Source: Blastococcus sp. TF02-8 (GTDB lineage: Bacteria > Actinomycetota > Actinomycetes > Mycobacteriales > Geodermatophilaceae). From it: a stretch of 64,000 nucleotides of DNA. Position numbers and translations under genes: made by a program. Below are positions 33,346 through 42,514 of the stretch, one piece after another. Under the pieces are notes generated by a model. The model was not told where the DNA came from. It searched no databases and saw only the letters and a program-made list of their open reading frames with translations. The stretch spans positions 186,001 through 250,000 of the forward strand of contig NZ_QOHK01000004.1 in NCBI RefSeq assembly GCF_003319175.1, given 5' to 3'. Numbering within the stretch: the stretch's first letter is position 1; each line of letters starts with the position of its first letter.

Positions 33346-34098
33346 GTGACGAAGCGGGGAGGGTCGGGAGCGCGGCCGCAGCAGCGTGCGCGCAAGACCC
33401 GGAGCACCGGCGATCCGGGGACGAAGGCAGCCCCGGCCACCGCCGTGCCCGCGGACGTCGTGCCGGCGGAGACCGCGGGTCCCGGCAGCGAGGCCGTGCG
33501 GCCGGCCGGGTCGTCCGCGGCCGCCGGCACCGCAGCGCCCCGCCGCGGCCGCCGCTGGCCCGCGGTCGTGCTGCCCCTGCTGGGCGCGCTGCTGCTCGCG
33601 GGGGCGGCTCTCGCCTACGTCCTGACCAGCCCCGCCCGGTACTCCGCCGAGGCGCTCGTGGCGGTGCTGTCGGAGGACACCGACGGAGCCGTCTCGGAGC
33701 CGCTCACGTCGATCTGGGTGGAGATCGGCAACTCCGACGCCGTGCTGGACCGGGTCACCGACGAGCTGGGCGTCAGCCGATCGGCGCTGGACGAGGGCCT
33801 GACGGTGTCGGTCTCCTCCAGCGCCCCGCTCATCTCCATCCGCGCCAGTACCGGGGACGCCGAGCGATCGGCGGCGTGGGCCAACGCGACCGCCGAGGCC
33901 CTGCTGGACGAGGACGACGCCGATCGGGTGCCCGGCTGGTCCCTGGAGCAGGTGACCTCCGCGCAGCCCGCGCAGAGGGCCGACCAACCCCCCACACTGC
34001 TGCTGGTGGCGGCCGGCGCCGTCCTCGGTGCACTGGTCGGCGCGAGCGCCGCGCAGCTGCTCGCCGCCCGGGCCCGTCGTCGGGGTGCCCGCGCCTGA
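33346..34098 (+). CDS. Wzz-like chain-length protein without kinase domain, copy 2
   Basis: A 250-aa protein. A cytoplasmic Arg/Pro/Ala-rich tail (about 1-70) precedes TM1 (VVLPLLGALLLAGAALAYVL). The outer domain opens SPARYSAEALVAVLSEDTDG, like the Wzz/VpsO group, and contains ERSAAWANATAEALLDED. TM2 is LLLVAAGAVLGALVGASAA with a basic end. No kinase follows. GTG 33346 lies 7 nt after TAAGGT; GTG 33340 is also in frame. It is convergent with the GT4 gene at 34100 and lies about 80 bp after the glycosidase on the same strand. Confidence 0.75.
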   Translation: MTKRGGSGARPQQRARKTRSTGDPGTKAAPATAVPADVVPAETAGPGSEAVRPAGSSAAAGTAAPRRGRRWPAVVLPLLGALLLAGAALAYVLTSPARYSAEALVAVLSEDTDGAVSEPLTSIWVEIGNSDAVLDRVTDELGVSRSALDEGLTVSVSSSAPLISIRASTGDAERSAAWANATAEALLDEDDADRVPGWSLEQVTSAQPAQRADQPPTLLLVAAGAVLGALVGASAAQLLAARARRRGARA

Positions 34099-34099
34099 G

Positions 34100-35179
34100 T
34101 CAGCGCGGCAGGGACTCGTAGAGCTCGTCGACCACCGCGGCCACGCTGCGGACGTCGAGCTCATGCAGCTCCGTCGGGCAGGACCGGTCCGTCGCCGGCC
34201 GGGCGAGCGCCTCCTGCAGCGCAGGTTGCACGGCGGCATCGTCGTCGACCGCGATCGCCCGAGGCACTGGCTCCCCCAGCTCCTCCAGGGCGGGGCAGCG
34301 GCGGTAGATGACCGGCAGCCCCGCGGCCAGCGCCTCCGGCACCACGAGTCCGAAGGTCTCGTAACGGGAGAGCGAGACCAGCACGTCCATCGCCGACAGG
34401 TAGGGGGCGACCGGCCGCTCCCCCACCAGGTGCACCCACGGCGCGACCCCCAGCTCGGCGGCGCGGGCGGCGAGCCGGTCGCGCTCGGGCCCCTCGCCCA
34501 CGACCAGCAGCCGCCGGTCGGGGCCCAGGCCGGCAGCGAGGACGGCGACCAGCGCGTCGAAGCGCTTGCCGGGGTACAACCGACCGACCGCTCCGACCAC
34601 CTGCGCATCCGGCGGGATGCCGACCGCCTCCCGCACCGCGGCACGGGCGGAGGCGTCGAACGCGAGGGCGGCGACGTCGAGCCCGTTCGGCACCGTGCGC
34701 ACCCGGTCCGGTGCGACTCCCCAGGCCAGCAGATTGGCGCGGACCGCCTCGGAGACGGCGATGGTGACCCGTCCCAGTCGCTCGGCCGCCAGGTAGAGCC
34801 CCCGGACGCCGCGCGTGGCCGGCCGGCCCTCGAGCTGGTCGTCGAGCAGCGAGTGCTCGGTGGCGACGACCCGGCGGACGCCGGCCAGCCGCGCGGCGAG
34901 CCGGCCGTAGATCGATGCCCGGTAGAGGTGCACGTGGACGACGTCGACGCGTTCGCGGCGGATCAGGCGGGCGAGCCGGAGGACCGCTCCCACCTGCTTG
35001 TTGCTGCGCATGCCCAGATCGGTCACCGGAACGCCGTCGGCGCGCAGCTGCTCGGCGACGATGCCGGCGTTGTAGAGCGCGACGACCGAGGCCTCGTGCC
35101 GGCTGTGCTGCAGGAGAAGCCGCAGCTGGGTCTCCGCTCCCCCGGCGGCGAGCCCGGTGATGACGTGCAGGACCTTCAC
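34100..35179 (-). CDS. Glycosyltransferase family 4
   Basis: A 359-aa GT-B enzyme. The opening MKVLHVITGLAAGGAETQLR is typical of the CapM/WcaL-like branch. VDVVHVHLYRASIYGRLAAR and VVATEHSLLDD lie in the acceptor half; VRTVPNGLDV, AVGRLYPGKRFDALV and RYETFGLVVPEALAAGLPVI (E-x7-E) form the donor half. GTG 35179 overlaps the stop of the deacetylase gene. It is last of a three-gene minus-strand operon (GT4, deacetylase, GT4). Sugar specificity unknown. Confidence 0.9.
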   Translation of the reverse strand: MKVLHVITGLAAGGAETQLRLLLQHSRHEASVVALYNAGIVAEQLRADGVPVTDLGMRSNKQVGAVLRLARLIRRERVDVVHVHLYRASIYGRLAARLAGVRRVVATEHSLLDDQLEGRPATRGVRGLYLAAERLGRVTIAVSEAVRANLLAWGVAPDRVRTVPNGLDVAALAFDASARAAVREAVGIPPDAQVVGAVGRLYPGKRFDALVAVLAAGLGPDRRLLVVGEGPERDRLAARAAELGVAPWVHLVGERPVAPYLSAMDVLVSLSRYETFGLVVPEALAAGLPVIYRRCPALEELGEPVPRAIAVDDDAAVQPALQEALARPATDRSCPTELHELDVRSVAAVVDELYESLPR

Positions 35180-35922
35180 GCCGTCACGCCGTCCCGCCGT
35201 CGCGGTCGGCGGCGCAGGTGGTGGTAGGCGAGCTTGGCGGTCAACCGCAGGGCGTCGTCGGCCTGGCCGACGTAGAACCGCGGCAGGGTGAAGCGGTCGC
35301 TGACCGAGTAGTCCTTCACCACGCAGGCGTGGTCGTAGCCCACTCCCTGTGCCGCGTCTGCGGCCGCTCGGTCGAAGCTGCCGTAGGGGTAGCAGAAGCC
35401 GCGGACCGGGGCGTCGAGCACCTCCTCCAGCACCTCGCGGCTGCGGCGCAGCTCGAACTCCAGCGTCGCCGGGTCCAGGCCCGCGAGCCGCGGGTGGGTC
35501 ATGGTGTGGCTGCCCACCTCGTGCCCTGCGGCGGCGACCGCGCGCAGCTGGTCGGCGCTCATGAGCGGCCAGCGCGGCCCCTCGTCCCACTCGTTGGCGC
35601 CCGAGAGCTCACCGGCCACCATGTAGACGGTCGCCGTCATCCCGTGGCGGGCCAGCACCGGGACGGCGTGCTCGAGGAAGTCCGTGTACCCGTCGTCGAA
35701 GGTCAGCCCCACCAGCCGGCCCGAGCGCCCACGGTCGTGCGCGTCGACGAGCTCGGCCAGCGAGACCCCGCGCAGCCCGAGCCGCCGCAGCGTGCGCAGC
35801 TGCTGGTCCAGCCGGTCCGGGGAGACCCGCAGGAGGTGGGGGTCCGGTCCGGTCGAGGGGCTGACCGAGTGGTACATCAGGACCGGTCCGGTGCGCAGCA
35901 CCGGACGCCGTGACGTGGTCAT
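35176..35922 (-). CDS. Polysaccharide deacetylase (NodB-homology, CE4)
   Basis: A 248-aa CE4-type deacetylase. PVLMYHSVSPSTGPDPHLLR opens the domain; LTFDDGYTDF holds the catalytic and metal Asp pair, GSHTMTHPRL the two metal His (H-x3-H), and RGFCYPYGSFD the catalytic-Arg motif. No signal peptide is visible, so it may act on a cytoplasmic lipid-linked intermediate rather than the finished wall. ATG 35922 overlaps the upstream GT4 stop (ATGA). It probably removes N-acetyl groups from a repeat-unit sugar made by the flanking GT4s. Confidence 0.9.
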   Translation of the reverse strand: MTTSRRPVLRTGPVLMYHSVSPSTGPDPHLLRVSPDRLDQQLRTLRRLGLRGVSLAELVDAHDRGRSGRLVGLTFDDGYTDFLEHAVPVLARHGMTATVYMVAGELSGANEWDEGPRWPLMSADQLRAVAAAGHEVGSHTMTHPRLAGLDPATLEFELRRSREVLEEVLDAPVRGFCYPYGSFDRAAADAAQGVGYDHACVVKDYSVSDRFTLPRFYVGQADDALRLTAKLAYHHLRRRPRRRDGVTA

Positions 35923-37025
35923 CGGCTGCCGCCTCCGATCGGGTGGGAGTCCGGGACGACGGCCGCCGCGTATGCCTCGGCCAGCGCCCGCGACTGAGAC
36001 TCCACGGTGTTCCCCGAGAGCAGCGCCCGCCATCGCTCGACGTTGGCCGCCGGGTCCGCGAGGCAGGTGAGCGCCGCGGCGACCGGATCGGCGGGTCGCA
36101 GCTCCCCGGGCACGTCGTCGAAGGAGGGCACCGGTCGCACGAGCGTCGGCACGCCCAGGGCGACGGCCTCGGCGACCATCAGCGGGAACCCCTCCCAGCG
36201 CGCGGAGTGCAGGTAGAGGTCGGCGGCGGCGAGGCGGTCCAGGACGGCGGCGCGCGGCAGCCAGCCGGTGACCTCGACCTCGGCCCGCTCCAGGGCCCGT
36301 CGCGCGTCGGGCTCGCCGTCGCCGAGCCAGACGGCGCGCAGCTCGGGTCGGGCCCGGCGCAGCTCGGCGACGACGGCCGCGAAGTAGCCGGGGTCCTTCT
36401 GCGGTGAGATCCGGCCACCCCCGACGACGACCGGCGGCTCCCCCGGCGTCCGCTGCGCGAGGTGGGCCGGTACCGGTGCCACGTTGGGCACGAGCACCCG
36501 CCGCGCACCCGAGCCAGGCCAGCGGGAGAGCCGCTCCTCCCGCGGTGCGCAGGCGGCGAACACCGTGGTGTTGCGGGCGAGCAGCGCCTCGATGCCCCAG
36601 AAGGCGGCTCGCGTCGGCCGGGCGACGTCACGGCGCTCGAAGGCATAGCAGTGCGGCGTGTAGACGATGGGCTGACGACGCCGCCGCAGCGCGAGGCGGG
36701 TGTAGGCCCCGCCGTGGCTGGAGTGCGCGTGGACCACGTCCGGCCGCAGCTCCGCGGCGACCGCGCGGATCCGCCGGATCTTGGCCGGCACCGGGCCCGC
36801 CATGCGGTAGGTGCCCGCGAACGCAGCCTGGTCGGCGAGGTCTCCCTCGGCGTCCACGGCCGTCGTGGAGAGCAGGAAGTGCTCGGCCGAGGGCAGGGAG
36901 CGGCTGTACTGGGCGATCGCCGAGCCGACGCCGCTGCTGAACTTCTCGACCACGTGCAGCACGCGCCTCGGGGCACCGTCACCCTCGTGAGCGGTGGTCC
37001 GGGTGGTCGTCACGCGGTGCATCAT
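35919..37025 (-). CDS. Glycosyltransferase family 4
   Basis: A 368-aa GT4 enzyme. VLHVVEKFSSGVGSAIAQYS and DVVHAHSSHGGAYTRLALRR mark the acceptor half; VLVPNVAPVP, GGGRISPQKDPGYFAAVVAE and ARWEGFPLMVAEAVALGVPT the donor half. First gene of the minus-strand GT4-deacetylase-GT4 operon. ATG 37025 is used; ATG 37022 and GTG 37013 are also in frame and would shorten it by up to 4 residues. Confidence 0.9.
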   Translation of the reverse strand: MMHRVTTTRTTAHEGDGAPRRVLHVVEKFSSGVGSAIAQYSRSLPSAEHFLLSTTAVDAEGDLADQAAFAGTYRMAGPVPAKIRRIRAVAAELRPDVVHAHSSHGGAYTRLALRRRRQPIVYTPHCYAFERRDVARPTRAAFWGIEALLARNTTVFAACAPREERLSRWPGSGARRVLVPNVAPVPAHLAQRTPGEPPVVVGGGRISPQKDPGYFAAVVAELRRARPELRAVWLGDGEPDARRALERAEVEVTGWLPRAAVLDRLAAADLYLHSARWEGFPLMVAEAVALGVPTLVRPVPSFDDVPGELRPADPVAAALTCLADPAANVERWRALLSGNTVESQSRALAEAYAAAVVPDSHPIGGGSR

Positions 37026-37340
37026 CCAACGGCCCGCATGGCCGGGCCCAAGGCCCGTCCCGGAACGGTCCCCCTACCGGGTGGCGAATCACCGCTCCGC
37101 GCCGACCTGCGCTTCTGTCTCGTACCGTGTTGCCAGCACGATCTCCGCTCGGGACGTCGCCGTACCGCTTCCGTCGTCGCAGCTACGGAGCGTAACGGCG
37201 TACCGAGTTCGGTCGTGCGCCCCTCACCGGGCGTGCATGACACATCCCATGGGGCGGCACAGTGCGAACCCTGGGACGAGCAGCTGCGGTCCACGGAGGC
37301 CGGAGTCGCGGGAAGGGCAACGGAGCAGAGGGGGCGTGCA
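37026..37340. other. Intergenic region, no gene supported
   Basis: 315 bp between divergent genes. It must hold promoters for the GT4 operon (minus) and the secreted protein (plus), but I see no convincing -35/-10 pair, riboswitch or small ORF. Confidence 0.5.
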
Positions 37341-38375
37341 GTGAACGATGACCCCGTCGCGCGGGTTCCCGTCGACTGCCCGCGCCCGGGGGCGCGCGCC
37401 CTCACCGACGCGACCTGGCGGCTGCGCCTCCTGCTCACCCTCGTCCTGCTGGCCGCCGGCTTCTGCCTGCTGACGGCGCTGGCCGGATCGGCACGGGCCG
37501 CCACCGCCGCGGTGGCCGAGACCGCCCAGCCGACGACGTCGGGCGCCCTGCCGTCCTGGCTCGCGTCCTCGCGGCAGGACGGTCAGGGCACGGACGCGCC
37601 GGCCAACAGCGCCGAGCCCCCTCCCGCGGCCTCTCCTCCGGGACAGTCGTCTTCGGACTGCGCCTCCTTCCCGGACACGCCACCCCTTCTGGCCACCGGG
37701 GCGCCGTGCCCGGGCCCGGGTCCGGACGGCGGGCTGCCCGCGCTCCCCGACCTCCCGCCCACGGTGCCTGACGCGCCCGGCAGCGACGGCCGACCGGGAG
37801 CGGACGGAACACCCGGGCCGCTGGACCCTCCCGTCGAGGTGCCGATCCCCACCGTCGACCTCCCCGCGGCACCCGTGACGACGGTCGACGAGCGCGCCAC
37901 GTCCCTCTCCTCATCCGCGCCCGTCGCCCCGGCCTCCGTCGCGCCGGCACCGGCCCTCGACGGCGACGCCGGCGCGGCCACCGAACCGGCTCGGCCGCCC
38001 GCTGAAGACCCCTCCGTCCCGCCCCGGTGGGCGTCCGCTCAGCTCACCACAGGTCCCCTGCGGCCGGCCGGCCCCGTGTCCGGTGCCGCCCTGGCCCCCG
38101 AGGTGCAGACGCCGCAGCCGCTCGAGCCGGTGCCCCTGCCGCCCCCGCCGCCGAACCCTGCGCCCCCGGTGCCCTCCGGTGGGTCCGGAGGCCCCGCTCC
38201 GGCGGGCCACCCCCAGGTCGGCTCGGGCGGCCACGACGAGGGGCATGATCTCCAGCTCGCCGTCCTCAGCGACGCCCTGAGCACGGCGGTGGCCCAGGCG
38301 CCGGACAGCTTCGTCCTGCAGTGCGGGGCACTGGTCCTCGACGCGGCCCACGACCCGGGTAGCCGCCCCGACTGA
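37341..38375 (+). CDS. Secreted Pro/Ala-rich protein of unknown function
   Basis: A 344-aa exported protein. After a polar start, LLLTLVLLAAGFCLLTALAG ending SARA is a signal sequence with a likely AxA cleavage site. Nearly all the rest is low-complexity Pro/Ala/Ser/Gly (for example PVPLPPPPPNPAPPVPSGG). Four Cys remain in the mature part: in SSSDCASFPD, GAPCPGPG and the C-terminal FVLQCGALVLD, plus one in the signal region. GTG 37341 follows GAGGGGGCGTGCA. It may be a wall-spanning or stalk protein linked to the polysaccharide. No domain recognised. Confidence 0.7.
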   Translation: MNDDPVARVPVDCPRPGARALTDATWRLRLLLTLVLLAAGFCLLTALAGSARAATAAVAETAQPTTSGALPSWLASSRQDGQGTDAPANSAEPPPAASPPGQSSSDCASFPDTPPLLATGAPCPGPGPDGGLPALPDLPPTVPDAPGSDGRPGADGTPGPLDPPVEVPIPTVDLPAAPVTTVDERATSLSSSAPVAPASVAPAPALDGDAGAATEPARPPAEDPSVPPRWASAQLTTGPLRPAGPVSGAALAPEVQTPQPLEPVPLPPPPPNPAPPVPSGGSGGPAPAGHPQVGSGGHDEGHDLQLAVLSDALSTAVAQAPDSFVLQCGALVLDAAHDPGSRPD

Positions 38376-38520
38376 TCCGGCTGCGGCACACCGTGGCGCT
38401 CCCCCCCGCCACCTGGCCCCAGCACGCACGGGCACGGCTCCGCCGTCCCACCGCCGGCTCTCTGCCCGGCCCGGATCTCCCACGCGCCGCTGAGCGCGCA
38501 CTGCTCAAGGACTGGTCATC

Positions 38521-40029
38521 ATGCGGCAGGACCTCGACGTCGAACGGCTGCCCCTCGGCGGGAGCCTCGCGCCCCCATTCAGCTCGGAGGCCCGGCCACG
38601 GACGCTGGCCGCGGTGTCCTCGATCGACGTCACCTCGGCGCGGCCGGGATGGCGCCGGCTGACCCGGGTCGGTCTGCGACCCTTCGTCCTGGCCCTCGAC
38701 CTCGGCGCTCTCGCCCTCGGCCTCGCCGCGACGGTGGCGGTCAGCTGGCAGCTCGATCAGCCGGTTCCGGTGCGGTCGACCCTGGTGTTCGCCGGCACTC
38801 TCCTGTTGTTGCTCGCCCTGGGCGGCCTCTACCGGTCTCGGCTCTCCCTCTCGGTGCTCGACGACTTCCCTGCCCTGACCGGCCGCGCGCTGGTCGCCGC
38901 CGCCCTGGCCGTCGTCGTGCACATCTCCTGGTCGTCGGCGTCCGGCCTCCCCGCTCCGGTGGAGTGGCGGTTCCTCTGGGGTGCCCTCGCCACGTGGGGC
39001 GCTCTCGTCGTGCTGCGGGGCGCCGGTTACACCGTCGTCCGACGGCTGCGGGCCCGCGGGCTGGTGGCGTACCGGACGCTGATCATCGGGGCTGGTCAGG
39101 TGGGCGTGCAGGTGGCTGACGTGCTGCAGTCGCACCCGGAGTACGGCCTGCGCCCGATCGGCTTCCTCGACGACGACCCGCCGGACCACGGCGCCGCGCA
39201 GCGCCTTCCGGTGCTGGGCGGCCCCATCGAGCTGCCGCGGATGCTGCAGCGCGGCGGGGTGCGGACCGTGGTGGTGGCCTTCTCGTCGATGAAGTCCTCG
39301 GAGATGGTCAGCCTCATCCGTACCTGCGACCGTTTCAGCTGCGAGCTCTTCGTCGTACCGCGGCTGTTCGAGCTGCACCAGGTCGAGGCCTCGATGGACA
39401 ACGCGTGGGGTTTTCCCCTGGTCCGCCTGCGCCGGGCCACCTACCGCTCGCGCGCCTGGCGGGTGAAGCGGGTCGTGGACGTGGCGGTCTCCGGCCTGGC
39501 GCTGGTGGCGATCCTGCCCGCGCTGCTGCTGATCGCCCTCGCCGTCCGCCTCGACGGCGGCCCCGGCATCCTCTTCGGGCAGGAGCGGGTCGGCGTCGAC
39601 GGGCACCGGTTCTCGGTGCTGAAGTTCCGCTCGCTGCGACCGGCCACGGAGGTGGAGTCCGCCACGACGTGGAACATCGGTGACGACCCGCGGGTCACCC
39701 GGGTCGGCCGCTTCCTGCGTGCGACGTCGCTGGACGAGCTGCCACAGCTGATCAACATCCTGCGCGGCGACATGAGCCTGGTGGGTCCACGACCGGAGCG
39801 GCCGCACTTCGTGGACCAGTTCCGCAGCCTCTACCCGAGCTACGAGGCACGCCACCGGGTGCCGTCGGGGCTCACCGGATGGGCGCAGATCCACGGCCTG
39901 CGCGGCGACACCTCCATCGCCGACCGCGCCCGGTTCGACAACTACTACATCGAGAACTGGTCGCTCTGGCTCGACGTGAAGATCATCCTGCGTACGTTCA
40001 GCTCGGTCCTGCGCGGCGCCGGTCGCTGA
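38521..40029 (+). CDS. Initiating undecaprenyl-phosphate sugar phosphotransferase, copy 1
   Basis: A 502-aa polyisoprenyl-phosphate hexose-1-phosphate transferase of the WcaJ/CpsE type that would load the first sugar onto undecaprenyl phosphate. The N-terminus has about four transmembrane helices (45-165). A Rossmann-like domain follows (LIIGAGQVGVQVADVL, about 180-300). The catalytic domain (about 310-502) has VKRVVDVAVSGLALVAILPA, FGQERVGVDGHRFSVLKFRS, DELPQLINILRGDMSLVGPR and SGLTGWAQIHGLRGDTSI. It is convergent with the gene at 40033 (3 bp gap). A second initiating transferase lies at 46855. Confidence 0.92.
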   Translation: MRQDLDVERLPLGGSLAPPFSSEARPRTLAAVSSIDVTSARPGWRRLTRVGLRPFVLALDLGALALGLAATVAVSWQLDQPVPVRSTLVFAGTLLLLLALGGLYRSRLSLSVLDDFPALTGRALVAAALAVVVHISWSSASGLPAPVEWRFLWGALATWGALVVLRGAGYTVVRRLRARGLVAYRTLIIGAGQVGVQVADVLQSHPEYGLRPIGFLDDDPPDHGAAQRLPVLGGPIELPRMLQRGGVRTVVVAFSSMKSSEMVSLIRTCDRFSCELFVVPRLFELHQVEASMDNAWGFPLVRLRRATYRSRAWRVKRVVDVAVSGLALVAILPALLLIALAVRLDGGPGILFGQERVGVDGHRFSVLKFRSLRPATEVESATTWNIGDDPRVTRVGRFLRATSLDELPQLINILRGDMSLVGPRPERPHFVDQFRSLYPSYEARHRVPSGLTGWAQIHGLRGDTSIADRARFDNYYIENWSLWLDVKIILRTFSSVLRGAGR

Positions 40030-40032
40030 GGG

Positions 40033-40965
40033 TCAGGGCGCGGAGTTCTCCGCGCGGCGGCCGGGCAGCGCCTCGGGGAGCTCGAGGGAGAGCGCGTCGG
40101 CGGAGCGGCGCAGCGCCCACTCGGCGGGCAGCACCAGGCGCGGCGCGACACCGACGAGGACGGCGACGAGGAACGCGACGCCGGCCAGCGCCTCGCCGGA
40201 CTCCTCCACGAAGGTGGCGGTGACGGTGAGCGACGCGGGCGCGAGCACGGAGAGCGCGGAGAGCCCGACGGAGGCGACGGCGTAGCCGGTCAGGCTGCCG
40301 AGCACGCGGCGCCGGTCGCGGCGCTCGCCGCGGCTGAAGACCCAGAGGACGGCGACGACGGAGAGGGCGAGGACGGCGCTGAGCGCGAGGGCGGCCGGGC
40401 GGCCGACAGCGTCGGCGAGGGCATCCATCGCGTCGGCGTGCACGTTGCCACCGGCCTTGACCGAGGCGATGCCGGCGGCGATGAGGCCGACGGCGAGCCA
40501 CCAGGTGCGGCGGCCCTCGTTGCGAGCGGCGCCCGCGACGGCGGCGAGGGCGGCGACCGCGAAGAGCCCCGCGACGAAGAGCCGGGGCAGGGAGAACGGG
40601 GCGTCCATGGAGAGCAGGCGGGCGCTCTCGCCGGTGGCGCCGGTGAGGCGGAGGACGTAGCCGATCGACATGAGCCCGACGGCGGTGGCGGCAAGGCCGA
40701 TGCCGACGGGCGGGAGCGGCACGGCGCGGCGGCGGACGCGCGCGGCGGGGGCGGCCTCGGCCTGCAGCGCGAACGACGCGGTGGCGCCGGGCGTGCGCTG
40801 GTCGGCGAGGCGGATACCGCGGCCCAGCACCACGGCGAGCAGGGTCGCGAGGACCAGCCAGCCAGCCAGCCCACTCACGATCCAGACCCACCACACATCT
40901 GCTCCATCGGCAGGCGGATCGGAAAACCTGACCGGTCCGTCTCGGCGTGAGGTCACATCCGTCAC
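40033..40965 (-). CDS. Multi-pass membrane protein of unknown function
   Basis: A 310-aa protein with about eight hydrophobic segments and short loops. The first helix region (VWWVWIVSGLAGWLVLATLL, then GRGIRLADQR) closely resembles the 63-aa protein encoded divergently at 41092. The rest (LPPVGIGLAATAVGLMSIGY, then further Ala/Val-rich helices) has no motif I recognise. ATG 40965 is used. Possibly a surface-polymer accessory, by location only. Confidence 0.65.
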   Translation of the reverse strand: MTDVTSRRDGPVRFSDPPADGADVWWVWIVSGLAGWLVLATLLAVVLGRGIRLADQRTPGATASFALQAEAAPAARVRRRAVPLPPVGIGLAATAVGLMSIGYVLRLTGATGESARLLSMDAPFSLPRLFVAGLFAVAALAAVAGAARNEGRRTWWLAVGLIAAGIASVKAGGNVHADAMDALADAVGRPAALALSAVLALSVVAVLWVFSRGERRDRRRVLGSLTGYAVASVGLSALSVLAPASLTVTATFVEESGEALAGVAFLVAVLVGVAPRLVLPAEWALRRSADALSLELPEALPGRRAENSAP

Positions 40966-41091
40966 AGGAGCATGTCTGAACCCCGTCCGTCGCGGGTAGA
41001 AGCGGGGCTCACTGAAGTGGCCGCCCGGTTTGGCAAGGCACGCCCGACCTGACGGCTCTTCCCGGGTCTGGTCCTCCCGTAGGAAGAAGCC

Positions 41092-41283
41092 ATGAGCGCA
41101 GTGTGGTTCGTAGCGGCGGCGTGGATGGGTCTCGCGCTGCTCCTGGCGACGGTCATCGGCCGCGCCGTCCGCATCGCCGACGACGACGCCGAGCTGGTCA
41201 CCGAGATGAACTTCGTCGTCGACTCCAACCCGCTCGAGGCGTTCGCCGGCTCGGCCGGACCGGGTGTGCCCGGCCCCCGCTGA
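41092..41283 (+). CDS. Small single-span membrane protein paralogous to the divergent gene's N-terminus
   Basis: A 63-aa protein: MSAVWFVAAAWMGLALLLAT, then VIGRAVRIADDDAELVTEMN. One transmembrane helix and a conserved-looking GRAVRIAD motif match GRGIRLAD at the same place in the 310-aa membrane protein across the 126-bp divergent gap. ATG 41092 has AGGAAGAAG just upstream. It lies about 100 bp before the LCP gene on the same strand. Function unknown. Confidence 0.65.
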   Translation: MSAVWFVAAAWMGLALLLATVIGRAVRIADDDAELVTEMNFVVDSNPLEAFAGSAGPGVPGPR

Positions 41284-41380
41284 CCCCGGTCGGCGTTCTG
41301 CCCCGTAGGGGGCACACCGCCCCCGGACGCTGCGGTTCTGCGCCTACCCTTCTGCGCGAGCACCAGCAGACGGGGGACCC

Positions 41381-42469
41381 ATGAACAGCGACGACGAGAC
41401 CGGCGCGGACGACCGCACCCCGCTCGGCCTGGACGACCTGGACCGGGACGACGACCCGGCGCAGCGGTCGCACGGCGGCCGTCGGGCGCTGGCCGCCGTC
41501 ACCGCGTTCGTGCTGATCCTGGTGCTGGTCCTCGGCGGCGTCGCGCTGTTCCTGGTGGACCGCTACGCCGGCAACGTGGACAAGGTGGGCGACGTGTTCG
41601 CCGGGCTGGACGAGGACACGCGCCCCGCGCCGGCCACGCCCGCCGAGGGCGGCGGTGACCCGCTCACCTTCCTGCTCGTGGGCTCCGACACCCGCGCCGC
41701 GCCGCAGGACGGCGAGCTGCCCGGCGGTCGCTCCGACGCGATCATGGTCGTGCGGTTCACCGCCGACCGGAAGCACGCGCAGCTGATCTCCATCCCGCGC
41801 GACAGCTGGGTCGACATCCCCGGCCGCGGACTGAACAAGATCAACGCCTCGTACGCGTTCGGCGGGCCGACCCTGCTCATCCAGACCGTCGAGCAGCTCA
41901 CCCAGCTGCGCATCGACCACTACGTGGCCATCGACTTCGAGGGCCTGATCCAGGTGACCGACGACCTGGGCGGGGTGGATGTGGACGTCGCCTCGACGAC
42001 CAAGAACGGTCCATACACCTTCGAGGCGGGGAACATCCACCTCGACGGCGACCAGGCCCGCTGGTACCTGGCCGAGCGCAAGACGCTGCCCGGCGGCGAC
42101 TTCGACCGCGTGAAGCGGCAGCAGCAGTACCTGCAGTCGATGTTCAGCAAGCTCTTCAGCGCCGACACGTTCAGCAGCCCCACCCGGCTGGACGGCGCAC
42201 TGCGCGCCGTCACCAGCGCGGTTGCCGTGGACGACGGCCTGGGCAACAACGAGATGCTGTCCCTGGCGCTGTCGCTGCGCGACGTGACGCCGGAGAACAT
42301 CGACTTCTTCACCGCGCCGGTGCTGGGCACGGGCATGGAGGGGCCGGCCAGCGTGGTCTACCTCGACAACACCGCCTGCGAGCGGATGTGGAGCTACCTG
42401 CGCAACGACACCCTGGGCAAGAACGCCGCGGAGTTCGAGGCCGACGCGCTTCCCGACGTCCCCCGCTGA
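41381..42469 (+). CDS. LytR-CpsA-Psr (LCP) family glycopolymer ligase
   Basis: A 362-aa LCP protein that would transfer an undecaprenyl-linked glycopolymer to peptidoglycan (or galactan) outside the membrane. A cytoplasmic acidic tail and one helix (AVTAFVLILVLVLGGVALFL, about 37-58) anchor it. The LCP domain runs from about 93: FLLVGSDTRA, LPGGRSDAIMVVRF, SIPRDSWVDIPG, LNKINASYAFGG, DHYVAIDFEGLIQVTDDLGG and DGDQARWYLAERK with the conserved Arg/Asp pairs. ATG 41381 follows GGGGGACCC. It is the likely terminal step for polymers built by the surrounding genes. Confidence 0.92.
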   Translation: MNSDDETGADDRTPLGLDDLDRDDDPAQRSHGGRRALAAVTAFVLILVLVLGGVALFLVDRYAGNVDKVGDVFAGLDEDTRPAPATPAEGGGDPLTFLLVGSDTRAAPQDGELPGGRSDAIMVVRFTADRKHAQLISIPRDSWVDIPGRGLNKINASYAFGGPTLLIQTVEQLTQLRIDHYVAIDFEGLIQVTDDLGGVDVDVASTTKNGPYTFEAGNIHLDGDQARWYLAERKTLPGGDFDRVKRQQQYLQSMFSKLFSADTFSSPTRLDGALRAVTSAVAVDDGLGNNEMLSLALSLRDVTPENIDFFTAPVLGTGMEGPASVVYLDNTACERMWSYLRNDTLGKNAAEFEADALPDVPR

Positions 42470-42514
42470 CGCGTCCGAGAGCTGAGGGGCCGGCGTCGAG
42501 ACGCGTCCGTCAGC
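42465..42514 (+). terminator. Possible terminator after the LCP gene
   Basis: GCTGACG at 42465 pairs with CGTCAGC ending at 42514, each side also containing GACGCGTC, followed by TTCCTT. The loop is long, so this is weak. Confidence 0.3.

Noticed and set aside
30673-34644. Very long minus-strand open frame (over 1,300 codons) spanning several genes
   Set aside because: Only the part from 32010 down to 30673 reads like a protein (Wzy-like). The rest is antisense to the glycosidase and Wzz-like genes and is low-complexity, an artefact of high GC.
37026-37340. Possible riboswitch (c-di-GMP or ydaO-like) before the secreted protein
   Set aside because: I looked for the conserved cores of these classes and did not find them; only ordinary GC-rich intergenic sequence is present.
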